A stretch of DNA of 64,000 bases from JAIQFL01 sp035295745 (GTDB taxonomy: Bacteria > Acidobacteriota > Terriglobia > Bryobacterales > Bryobacteraceae), in assembly GCA_035295745.1 (NCBI GenBank), contig DATGIL010000098.1:124001-188000 (forward strand), given 5' to 3'. Below the pieces are notes generated by a model, which ran no database searches, was not told where the DNA came from, and saw only the letters and a list, made by a program, of their open reading frames with translations. Shown one piece after another: positions 49,938 through 57,442 of this stretch (within the stretch, counting starts at the first letter, position 1; every line of letters starts with the position of its first letter). A program made the position numbers and the translations under genes.

Positions 49938-51107
49938 TCAGGCTTCGTGAGTCGTTCCGCCCCGCCAGGGGGGCAGGAGCTTCACCAATACGAGGAAAAT
50001 GGCAAAGGGCAGCAGCATCAGCAGGATCGCCGGCACCAAGCCCTCGCGCGACACCATGTCCACTTTGTAGGTGGTGTAGCCCAGAAAACTCTTGGAAAAG
50101 AGTTGTCCGCCGATCACCACATTCCAGCGCATGGCGAAGATCCCGACCAGAGTCAATCCGCCAGCCGTCATGTACATGGCTTTGCGTACCCCTTCCGAGT
50201 ACGTCCACAATTGATTGGCTGCCAGCAACGCCAGGGGCACCAGAGTCCCGAGGAAAATCTGCAGGATTACGTGAGACCCCCAAAGGCGCGTATGCACCAT
50301 GAAATCCAGGCTGCGGAAAGATTCGTCGGATTCATAAGTCCGGTGAATCAGGTCTAACATCTCCAGGGTGAAATCGATGACAAAGGTGTAGAACAGATAA
50401 CGCGCAATGGTGTCGAGGCAGCGCATGTCGATCGGCGTGCGGCGCATTTTCATCGATACCGCATACAACACCATCACCGCGGCAATCCCCGAGACCATCG
50501 CCGAAAACAGGAAGACCACCGGCATTAGCGGAGTGGACCACCACGGGTTGGCCTTCACCGAACCGAAAATGAAACCGACATAGCCATGTAGCAGGAACGC
50601 GGACGGAACGCCGATCACAGTAACCGCGAAGCCCACCTTATCATCGACGCGGCGCGCCGCAGGGCTGATATTGTAAGAACCGAGCGTCAGGACGGCATAA
50701 ATCCACCGCTTGATCCCCGTGCTGGATTGCGCCAGTTCCACGATCTCGACGCGATATTCGAGCCAGATCTCCACCAGCAGCACCACCGTGAGATACCACA
50801 GGTACACAAAGCCGAACATGGCCATCGCCGACGAACGGTGCGGCGTGAGGTACATTTCAAAAGACCGTTCGGGATGGCCCAGATGAAGCTGCAGGGGTAG
50901 CGGCGCCACCAGCAGAAACGCGAGCGCGGTGAGCAGCGCCAGGCGGTAAGTGGGCCGCACCGCATCCACGCGGAAGACTCGCTCGAGCGAGGCCAGGATG
51001 AAAGCGCCCGCCACCAAACCGGTGATATACGGGTAAAGCACAATCAGGACGCTCCACTGCAGTTCCACTTCGTTCGGGTACATGAAACCGTCAATCCCAG
51101 GCACCAT
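49938..51107 (-). CDS. NrfD/PsrC-type quinone-binding membrane subunit
   Basis: A 389-residue integral membrane subunit of the polysulfide reductase (NrfD/PsrC) family, with eight or more TM helices (first at about 20-40). It shows family-like features such as the start YPNEVELQWSVLIVLYPYIT, the helix-turn HLGHPERSFEMYLTPHRSSA, and later GSHVILQIFLGTLVPL. It exchanges electrons or protons with menaquinone in the inner membrane. Together with the Fe-S protein and tetraheme cytochrome upstream it forms a complete electron-transfer module without a molybdenum enzyme. Confidence 0.88.
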   Translation of the reverse strand: MVPGIDGFMYPNEVELQWSVLIVLYPYITGLVAGAFILASLERVFRVDAVRPTYRLALLTALAFLLVAPLPLQLHLGHPERSFEMYLTPHRSSAMAMFGFVYLWYLTVVLLVEIWLEYRVEIVELAQSSTGIKRWIYAVLTLGSYNISPAARRVDDKVGFAVTVIGVPSAFLLHGYVGFIFGSVKANPWWSTPLMPVVFLFSAMVSGIAAVMVLYAVSMKMRRTPIDMRCLDTIARYLFYTFVIDFTLEMLDLIHRTYESDESFRSLDFMVHTRLWGSHVILQIFLGTLVPLALLAANQLWTYSEGVRKAMYMTAGGLTLVGIFAMRWNVVIGGQLFSKSFLGYTTYKVDMVSREGLVPAILLMLLPFAIFLVLVKLLPPWRGGTTHEA

Positions 51108-51118
51108 GGTTCGCTCCT

Positions 51119-51859
51119 TCAGCGCACTTCGCCATCCAGGTTTTCGTAGTAGACCTTGGCTCCGGTGGCCATGTACGGTTTCAGGACCTGCACTTTATGG
51201 GTCCGCAGGAGTTCGTGAACCGGGTCTTTCGGGTTTTTGAAGTCCACCAGCAGGCGCGCGCCTGTGGGACAGTTCTCGCAGCAAGCCGTGGTGAGACCCT
51301 TGGTGATGCGGTGATAGCACAGAGTGCACTTGTCCACGGTATTGGTTTCGGGGTGCAGGTACCGGCAGCCGTAAGGACAGGCCTGCACGCAGTAGCGGCA
51401 TCCCAGGCAGTAAGTCTGGTCGACGAGCACAACGCCATCCGGGCTTACGAAGGTCGCACCAACCGGACATACCTGCACGCACGGTGAATCCACGCAATGG
51501 TTGCAGAGCTTCGGCACGAAGAAGCTCTTGAGGTCGGTGCGGGTGAGTGGCGGGAAGCCGTCCAGGGCGCCTTTGGGGGATTCCACGTGGGGCGGTTTAC
51601 CCTCTTCGATCTCGTAGCGCTCCACCCAGGTACGAAAGTAGCCTTGCGGGACGTTGTTCTCGGTGGAACAGGCCCGCGCGCAGTTGCCGCAACCGATGCA
51701 CTCGTCGATGTCGATGATCATTCCCCACCAGTGGTCCGCCATCCGGTAGGCGTCGCTGGGGGGTGAGGTACCCGTGATTTGCTCGAGGGTGGCACCTACC
51801 GAAGCCAGGACCAGCAACTTCCCTCCGAGTTTGAACATGTCGCGCCGGCTGATATCCAT
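51119..51859 (-). CDS. Tat-exported 4Fe-4S ferredoxin-type electron transfer subunit
   Basis: A 246-residue periplasmic Fe-S protein of the DsrO/NrfC/HmeA type. ATG 51859 is supported by GGAAGGAGAT 3 nt upstream; the longer ORF is a fusion with upstream sequence. It starts MDISRRDMFKLGGKLLVLAS, a twin-arginine signal. Four cysteine clusters fit four [4Fe-4S] centres: CIGCGNCARACS, CNHCVDSPCVQVCPVGA, CLGCRYCVQACPYG and the CTLC plus CCENCPTGA group. It would pass electrons between the cytochrome and the NrfD subunit. Confidence 0.93.
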   Translation of the reverse strand: MDISRRDMFKLGGKLLVLASVGATLEQITGTSPPSDAYRMADHWWGMIIDIDECIGCGNCARACSTENNVPQGYFRTWVERYEIEEGKPPHVESPKGALDGFPPLTRTDLKSFFVPKLCNHCVDSPCVQVCPVGATFVSPDGVVLVDQTYCLGCRYCVQACPYGCRYLHPETNTVDKCTLCYHRITKGLTTACCENCPTGARLLVDFKNPKDPVHELLRTHKVQVLKPYMATGAKVYYENLDGEVR

Positions 51860-51873
51860 ATCGATCTCCTTCC

Positions 51874-52332
51874 TCAGAGGTGCGGATTGTGGGGTTGATG
51901 ACAACTGTTGCAAGGCACTCCGCCGGAGTGCTCGGCGGTGACTACCTGCGGGAATTTGGGAGGCTTGGCGGCGTCCTTCTCATGACAGCGACGACACAGG
52001 TCGGCAACTTCGGGAAGTTTGGGGACATGCGCACCGGGATCGTCGGCATGCAGCGCCAGGGGACCGTGGCAGGCTTCGCAGGCCACCTGGGCATGCTTGC
52101 CGGCGGCCCGGGTGGTGGCCTCGTCTCCATGACACATCACACAAGCATCCTGTCCGGCAAAGGCAGTGGGATGCTGGCGATTGAGTTCGAGCGCACCTGG
52201 CCGATAGTGGCCGTATTGCCCGAATGCCTTTGGGATAATGGCGCTGCGAACTACCAGGAAGAGCGCCAGAACGGCCAGCAGTACCACGGCCGGTCGAACT
52301 AAATGGGCAGAATCATCGAGCAAGCGCGACAC
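51874..52332 (-). CDS. Membrane-anchored tetraheme cytochrome c
   Basis: A 152-residue protein; start GTG 52332 has GGGAGC 4 nt upstream, and ATG 52407 is a longer but less likely option. A single N-terminal TM anchor (about 13-32) is followed by four heme c motifs: CVMCH (64-68), CEACH (85-89), CRRCH (113-117) and CNSCH (141-145). Several additional histidines can serve as distal ligands. It sits first in a run with the Fe-S and NrfD genes and should donate or accept electrons at the outer face of the inner membrane. A palindromic cluster precedes it. Confidence 0.9.
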   Translation of the reverse strand: MSRLLDDSAHLVRPAVVLLAVLALFLVVRSAIIPKAFGQYGHYRPGALELNRQHPTAFAGQDACVMCHGDEATTRAAGKHAQVACEACHGPLALHADDPGAHVPKLPEVADLCRRCHEKDAAKPPKFPQVVTAEHSGGVPCNSCHQPHNPHL

Positions 52333-52624
52333 AACGCTCCCTTTCGAGGGTGTGATGCAGAGCCACCCACAGTTGAATCGCTCGAATAGAGGCAATTTAT
52401 CTGCCAATTTAGATAAATAGGTCTTTTATTGTCTAATTGGCCGAGTCGGGACCGGACCTGTTGATGTTTTCAACATAAGACAGCCAGAGTCGATGGGGCG
52501 ATTGGCGCTACGTACCTTCGTAGATTGGGGCATATTCCGCGGAAGCCCCAAGGACGCGCCAAAAGGCAGTTCAAAAGACAGTTCCAAGTTGACTCATCTC
52601 GCCGTGAAGTCTACCATCGCAGAG
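52333..52624. other. Intergenic region between divergent cytochrome module and hydrolase
   Basis: A 292-bp stretch with an AT-rich centre (52380-52445) that carries the inverted repeats described separately. Read as ORF on the plus strand, codons to 52624 extend the hydrolase frame but lack a Shine-Dalgarno site and look like noncoding sequence. No other gene is seen. Confidence 0.5.
52395..52441. promoter_or_regulatory. Nested inverted repeats upstream of the cytochrome module
   Basis: ATTTATCT (52395-52402) and AGATAAAT (52411-52418) form a perfect 8-bp inverted repeat with an 8-nt spacer. GCCAATT (52403-52409) and AATTGGC (52435-52441) form a second 7-bp inverted repeat. AGACAATAAAA is a related third half-site on the minus strand. 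The cluster lies 63-109 nt before the GTG of the cytochrome gene and is a candidate operator for redox control. Confidence 0.4.
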
Positions 52625-53533
52625 ATGCAGACCAGCGTGTCGTTCAGCCAAGGGTACGTTACGACGGAGGATGATGTCCGGCTGTTCTTTCAGAAGTCGG
52701 GGGATGGTCGGGAGGCCGTAATCATCCCCAATGCCGTACACATGATCGACAGTTTCCGGCACCTCGCCGGCCAGCGGACCGTGATCTTCTTCGACCTGCG
52801 CAACCGGGGCGGTTCAGATGCGGTTACGGACGGCGCGAGATCGATGCCGGGCATTCACCACGATGTGGAGGACATCGAGGCGGTGCGACGCCACTTCGGA
52901 GTGGAACGATGCAGTCTGATCGGCCACTCCTACCTGGGGCTGACGGTGATCCTCTATGCGATGCGGTGTACCCCGCAGGTAAGCCGCGTCGTGCAAATCG
53001 GCGCACCTGCTGCTCGCGCCGGCACGGAGTATGCGCCGGAGTTGATGTGGTCCGACGAGGTGATGGCCCGATTCATGAGCAAGATGGGACAGTTGCAACA
53101 ACGGGGCGCCGCAGGAGACCCGCGGGAGTTCTGCCGCGAGTTCTGGGACTTGATCCGGGAAATCTACGTGGCGAATCCGGCCGATGCCGCCAAGGTCCGC
53201 TGGACGCCTTGCGACTTCCCGAATGAGTATCTGCACTTCATGGCGCACTACATGCGGAACGTGGTGCCTTCTATGCAGGCGCTCGATTTGACAGCGGAGG
53301 ACTTTGCGAAAGTGACCATGCCGGTACTGACGATTCACGGCACGCACGACCGGCAATCGCCTTACGGGGCTGGCCGGGAATGGGCTGTAAAGCTTCCGAA
53401 TGCCAGGCTGCTCACCGTAACAAATGCGGCCCATGTGCCGTGGATCGAAGCGCCGGAGCGGGTGTTCGGTTCGATCGATACTTTTCTGGATGGGGAATGG
53501 CCGGAACAGGCGGAGGAAGTGACGGCGGTCTGA
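52625..53533 (+). CDS. Alpha/beta hydrolase (proline iminopeptidase-like)
   Basis: A 302-residue hydrolase from ATG 52625; the longer reading from 52493 adds 44 unconvincing residues. It begins SVSFSQGYVTTEDDVRLFFQ, then TVIFFDLRNRGGSD, the nucleophile elbow RCSLIGHSYLGLTVI (Ser in GHSYLG, with Leu where Gly is usual), VLTIHGTHDRQSP (acid) and AAHVPWIEAPERV (catalytic His). A helical cap lies in between (about 140-220). The substrate is unknown. No signal peptide is seen from this start. Confidence 0.8.
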   Translation: MQTSVSFSQGYVTTEDDVRLFFQKSGDGREAVIIPNAVHMIDSFRHLAGQRTVIFFDLRNRGGSDAVTDGARSMPGIHHDVEDIEAVRRHFGVERCSLIGHSYLGLTVILYAMRCTPQVSRVVQIGAPAARAGTEYAPELMWSDEVMARFMSKMGQLQQRGAAGDPREFCREFWDLIREIYVANPADAAKVRWTPCDFPNEYLHFMAHYMRNVVPSMQALDLTAEDFAKVTMPVLTIHGTHDRQSPYGAGREWAVKLPNARLLTVTNAAHVPWIEAPERVFGSIDTFLDGEWPEQAEEVTAV

Positions 53534-54112
53534 CTACTCGCGGTTTGCGTCTGCCACTGCTTTGGCCAGCAGATCTTCGACATGTAAGCGGGCGGCCCAG
53601 GAATCAATGTATTCGAAATCCAGGTCTTGGTTCACGGCTAGTAAATCGGTAATATCGTTCCACTGCCGATCCGAAACCTCACCTCCCATGCGATACCACT
53701 GGAGTTTGGCGAGGATGATGTCTTCGGCACTCGCCACGGGGTATTCCGCCCCAATGTCGAGAAACGATAGCCGAACTTTCGTTGCCCGGCGCAGTTGAGC
53801 CAGGTGGAATTCAGTGGTGGCCGGAAAGATGTCGATCTTCTGGCTCCTCGGGATGAGGATGACGTTGAACGATTGTCCCGTGCGAATCGCCATGCGCATC
53901 TGCTCAGAATCGACGTACCAATCATGACCCAGTTCACGAGCGAAGCGTTCGATCTGTTGTGGTCCAATGTTCGCGACGACATCGACGTCGCGAGTCGCCC
54001 GCGCGATTCCACGGGCTGAGGACGCCACGGATCCTCCAATCAGGTACTCGATCCCGACGTTCGCAAGTGCAGCTGCAAGCAGGTTAAGCGCGTCGGCCAG
54101 ATCGCCAGCCAT
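53534..54112 (-). CDS. Nucleotidyltransferase-fold protein (toxin-antitoxin-like)
   Basis: A 192-residue protein. ATG 54112 has GGGGAG 7 nt upstream; other upstream starts run into the partner gene. The nucleotidyltransferase fold is seen as LIGGSVASSARGIARATRDVDVVA (GGS and DxD, shown in pieces: LIGGSVASSARG and RDVDVV), then IDIFP and ASAEDIILAKLQWYRMG. The DNA-binding or substrate domain follows. Such solitary NTases pair with a small upstream gene, here overlapping by 29 nt; some act as toxins by modifying tRNA, others are regulators. Confidence 0.78.
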   Translation of the reverse strand: MAGDLADALNLLAAALANVGIEYLIGGSVASSARGIARATRDVDVVANIGPQQIERFARELGHDWYVDSEQMRMAIRTGQSFNVILIPRSQKIDIFPATTEFHLAQLRRATKVRLSFLDIGAEYPVASAEDIILAKLQWYRMGGEVSDRQWNDITDLLAVNQDLDFEYIDSWAARLHVEDLLAKAVADANRE

Positions 54113-54356
54113 CAGGAGGCTCCCCATGAACTTTGCGAAACAGGTCGGGACCGAGATTGATAAGTGCCGTTCTGAGAAAAATCTCGCGATCCGTGGCCCC
54201 GGGGTGCCGTTGCCGCATGCCTGCTTCTGCAAAGCGCCGGATGACCTCCGACCATTCGAGTGCCTGACGGAACTTCTCCGATACAGACATACGCCGGTGC
54301 AGATCGAGGTACACCTTCCAGGCTTCGGGAGATGTGTCCGCAGGCCTCATGCTCAT
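54084..54356 (-). CDS. Small partner of the nucleotidyltransferase, 90 aa
   Basis: A 90-residue soluble helical protein (MSMRPADTSPEAWKVYLDLH, RMSVSEKFRQALEWSEVIRRF, RHPGATDREIFLRTALINLG). It overlaps the downstream nucleotidyltransferase gene by 29 nt, so both are translated from one mRNA. Small proteins of this type are regularly paired with such NTases and are candidate antitoxins. I do not recognise a named family. Confidence 0.7.
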   Translation of the reverse strand: MSMRPADTSPEAWKVYLDLHRRMSVSEKFRQALEWSEVIRRFAEAGMRQRHPGATDREIFLRTALINLGPDLFRKVHGEPPDGWRSGRRA

Positions 54357-54458
54357 ATCATACCGTCTGGGGGCACAGAAGCAATCCAGGGAGTATTCTA
54401 TTCCTCCCTTGCCTGAAGGCCGTTCGGAGCGTCAGAGGAAGGATCGGCGCGGCGCAGA

Positions 54459-56906
54459 CTATTCCGAGCGCAGCGCCAGTAGCGGATCGGTCCGGCTTGC
54501 ACGGCGCGCGGGAAACCAGATGGCCGCGACCGCCACCGCACTGAGCACAACCGGCGCAGCGAGAAAGGCCAGCGGATCCTGAGCCTTCACTCCGAACAGA
54601 AACGCCGAAAGCAGACGTACCATGCCCAGAGCGGCCCCCATCCCGATCGCGATTCCTGCTCCAGCCAACCGGAGGCCCTGCCAGACCACCATCGCGCCCA
54701 CACCTCCGGGCTCCGCTCCCAATGCCAGGCGGATGCCGATCTCGCGCGTGCGCTGTTGCACCGTATATGCCATCAGGCCGTAGATCCCGATGGCGGCCAG
54801 CACCAGGGCAGTGGCCCCGAAGATCGTCAGCAGCGACATATTGAAGTCGTCGCGTGCTGTGGACTGCGCGCGAATCTCCTCCATCGAGCGGACATCTTCG
54901 ACAGGCAGCCCTCCGGCGGTTTGTTCGAGCTCATTCTGAATTGCCGGGCGGAGTTCGTGCGGCGTGACGCGAGTGCGCACGATCCACGCGATCGAGGAGG
55001 CACGCGTGGCCAGCGATGTGATGCCGTCGGTGACCTGCGCCATAGGTACATACACCATCGGCGCCGGACTGCGATTGAGTCCCGAGTCGTGTACATCGCC
55101 CACGATGCCGACGATCTGCCGCGCGGGCTCTTCGAACTCCGGGCCATATCCTTTGCCGAGGATGACGCGATCGTCGAGCGGATCGCGGCCCTGCGGGTAG
55201 TCCGGCCAGAATCGCCGCGCCATCGCCTGATTGATGATGGCGACTCGCGGAGCGCCGCCGTCATCGCGCTCGGTAAATGAGCGCCCGCGTACCACGGGAA
55301 TTCGGAACAACGCGAAGTAGCCCGGCGAGGCGGCAGTCCAGCCACGGCCGTCGTAGGCGCCATTGGGTGCCGGCCTGCCCACAATGTTGTATGGGATGCC
55401 GAAGCCGCCTTCCAGCGGCAAGGTGAAGCTGGCTCCCGCGCGGATCACACCGGGGACGCTCTCGATTCTCTGGACGCCATCGCGAATGAGCCGGTTCACT
55501 CCATCCGTGCCGCGGAATCGCGAGCCCGCCAGCGACATCCGCAGCGTGAGCACATTGTGAGCGTCGAAGCCCGCATCCACTGCACGCAAGGCCAGGAAGG
55601 TGCGGATCAGGAGGGACGCTCCTACCAGCAGCACGAGCGCGATGGCGACTTCGCCGACAACCAGGCACGACCGCGTGCGCTGCTGCCGGCGGCCAGTGCC
55701 GGAGCGGCCACCCTCTTTCAACGCGGTGGTCAGGTCGGTGCGCGAAACGTCCAGGGCGGGCAGTAGTCCAAACAGAATGCCGGTGGCGAGCGAGACCGCG
55801 ATCGTGAACGCGAGTACTCGCCAGTCGAGACTGACGCCGGCACCTTGTGCCCCAATGCGCGGAATGTCGCCGGGATTCACCGCGAGGAGCGCTCGAACGC
55901 CCGCGAGGCCGAGCACCAGTCCGATCGCGCCACCCGAGAGCGATAACACCGCGCTCTCGACCAGCAACTGCCGGATGATGACACCGCGACTCGCGCCCAA
56001 CGCGGCGCGGATGGCGATCTCACGCTTCCGGCCGGTTGCGCGGACCAGCAGCAGATTCGCCACGTTGGCACAAGCAATCAGCAGGACGAGGCCAACTGCC
56101 CCTGAGAGCACCAGCAAGGCGGGGCGCACATCGCTGACAAGCGCCTCCGGCAGAGTTTCCACCAGAAAGCCGTCGTGAGGACCCATGATGCTCGGAAACT
56201 TGCGGCGGAATTCGGCGGCGGCGAGTTGCAGCTGCGCATTGGCCATCGCCAGAGTCACGCCAGGCTTCAGACGCGCGATGCTGGCGAAGTACTGCGCGTG
56301 ATCGGTGCTCTCAGGGTCGAGTTGAAATGGCAGCCAGACTTCCGGCTCGGGATCGAGTCCGGTATTGAACCCTGGGCCCATGATGCCCACCACCTGGTAC
56401 GCGCTTCCGCTCAACTCGATCGCCCTGCCGATGATGGCGGGATCCGACGCGAACCGCCGCTGCCAGAGGCCGTGGCTGATAACCGCGGCCAGCGCACCCG
56501 CTGGCCGGTCCTCATCGGCGCTGAAAGTCCGGCCCACAGCAATCGGAGCGCCCAGTAGATGGAAATAGGCTGCGGAAACTCGGATGGCGCGGATCTGTTC
56601 CGGATGCGCGCCGCCGGACAAATTGAGCCCGCGCGCCGAGTACTCGTAGGCGGCGACGTCCTCGAAGACTGCGGTTTGCTGCCGCCAGACATTGAACCGC
56701 GTAGCCGAACTACCGGCATTGATGCCGGCGGGCGAGGTGAGCAGGAACTCCACGATGCGGTCAGGATCGGGGTAAGCCAGAGGCTTCAGCAGGACGGCAT
56801 CGATCACCGAAAAAATCGCGGAATTGGCGCCAATCCCCAGTGCCAATGCCGCCACAGCCGCCAGCGAGAAGGCGGGAGTGCGCAGCAATTGGCGGAGAAC
56901 TCGCAT
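54459..56906 (-). CDS. ADOP-family MacB/FtsX-like permease
   Basis: An 815-residue duplicated permease, MRVLRQLLRTPAFSLAAVAALALG at the N-terminus (TM1), MacB core domain 1 with GFNTGLDPEPEVWLPFQLD, FtsX domain 1 with ACANVANLLLVRATGRKREIAIRAALGAS, MacB core domain 2, and FtsX domain 2 ending ASRTDPLLALRSE. As with the others there is no ATPase partner adjacent. The Nudix gene starts 14 nt upstream on the same strand, so it may be in one transcript with polX and the Nudix gene. Confidence 0.9.
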   Translation of the reverse strand: MRVLRQLLRTPAFSLAAVAALALGIGANSAIFSVIDAVLLKPLAYPDPDRIVEFLLTSPAGINAGSSATRFNVWRQQTAVFEDVAAYEYSARGLNLSGGAHPEQIRAIRVSAAYFHLLGAPIAVGRTFSADEDRPAGALAAVISHGLWQRRFASDPAIIGRAIELSGSAYQVVGIMGPGFNTGLDPEPEVWLPFQLDPESTDHAQYFASIARLKPGVTLAMANAQLQLAAAEFRRKFPSIMGPHDGFLVETLPEALVSDVRPALLVLSGAVGLVLLIACANVANLLLVRATGRKREIAIRAALGASRGVIIRQLLVESAVLSLSGGAIGLVLGLAGVRALLAVNPGDIPRIGAQGAGVSLDWRVLAFTIAVSLATGILFGLLPALDVSRTDLTTALKEGGRSGTGRRQQRTRSCLVVGEVAIALVLLVGASLLIRTFLALRAVDAGFDAHNVLTLRMSLAGSRFRGTDGVNRLIRDGVQRIESVPGVIRAGASFTLPLEGGFGIPYNIVGRPAPNGAYDGRGWTAASPGYFALFRIPVVRGRSFTERDDGGAPRVAIINQAMARRFWPDYPQGRDPLDDRVILGKGYGPEFEEPARQIVGIVGDVHDSGLNRSPAPMVYVPMAQVTDGITSLATRASSIAWIVRTRVTPHELRPAIQNELEQTAGGLPVEDVRSMEEIRAQSTARDDFNMSLLTIFGATALVLAAIGIYGLMAYTVQQRTREIGIRLALGAEPGGVGAMVVWQGLRLAGAGIAIGMGAALGMVRLLSAFLFGVKAQDPLAFLAAPVVLSAVAVAAIWFPARRASRTDPLLALRSE

Positions 56907-56920
56907 CGCAATAAGACGTG

Positions 56921-57442
56921 CTACGTCTTTCTCGACTTCCAGGCGTAATATCCGACCATGGTCTTGGCATCTTCGATTTTGCCATCGCGAATCATGACGC
57001 CCAGGTCCTTGTGCGGGAACCAGCGGGTCTCGATGCGCTCGTCATCCATCGGAGTCGCCTGTCCGGCGGTCAAGCCGGTCGCCAGGTAAATGGTCATGCG
57101 CTCCTGCACGTAGCCGGGACTCACCCAGAACGATGCCAGCTTGGTCCACGTACGGGCGCGATAGCCGGTCTCTTCGATCAGTTCGCGTTTGGCCGCCTGG
57201 AGCGGCTTCTCGCCCGGATCGAGCCGCCCCGCGGGCAGCTCCCAGATGCTCTTTTCGGCCGGCAAACGATACTGCCGGACCAGCAGGATGCGTTTCTTCT
57301 CATCTACAGCCATCATCACGGCGGAGCCAACGTGACGCACCACCGAGCGTTTGATCTCGAAGCCCGTCTTGTCAGAAGCGACGTCTTCGGTGACATGGAA
57401 CAGACCGCACTTGTAGACTTCTCGCGAGGATTTGATTTTCAT
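56921..57442 (-). CDS. Nudix hydrolase (ADP-ribose pyrophosphatase-like)
   Basis: A 173-residue Nudix protein. The Nudix box is complete (GRLDPGEKPLQAAKRELIEE, then TGY), with the ADPRase mark WELPAGRLDPGE and SPGYVQERMTIYLA downstream. It would hydrolyse ADP-ribose or a related nucleoside diphosphate sugar. Its ATG overlaps the polX stop by 4 nt. Length fits the family. Confidence 0.9.
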   Translation of the reverse strand: MKIKSSREVYKCGLFHVTEDVASDKTGFEIKRSVVRHVGSAVMMAVDEKKRILLVRQYRLPAEKSIWELPAGRLDPGEKPLQAAKRELIEETGYRARTWTKLASFWVSPGYVQERMTIYLATGLTAGQATPMDDERIETRWFPHKDLGVMIRDGKIEDAKTMVGYYAWKSRKT

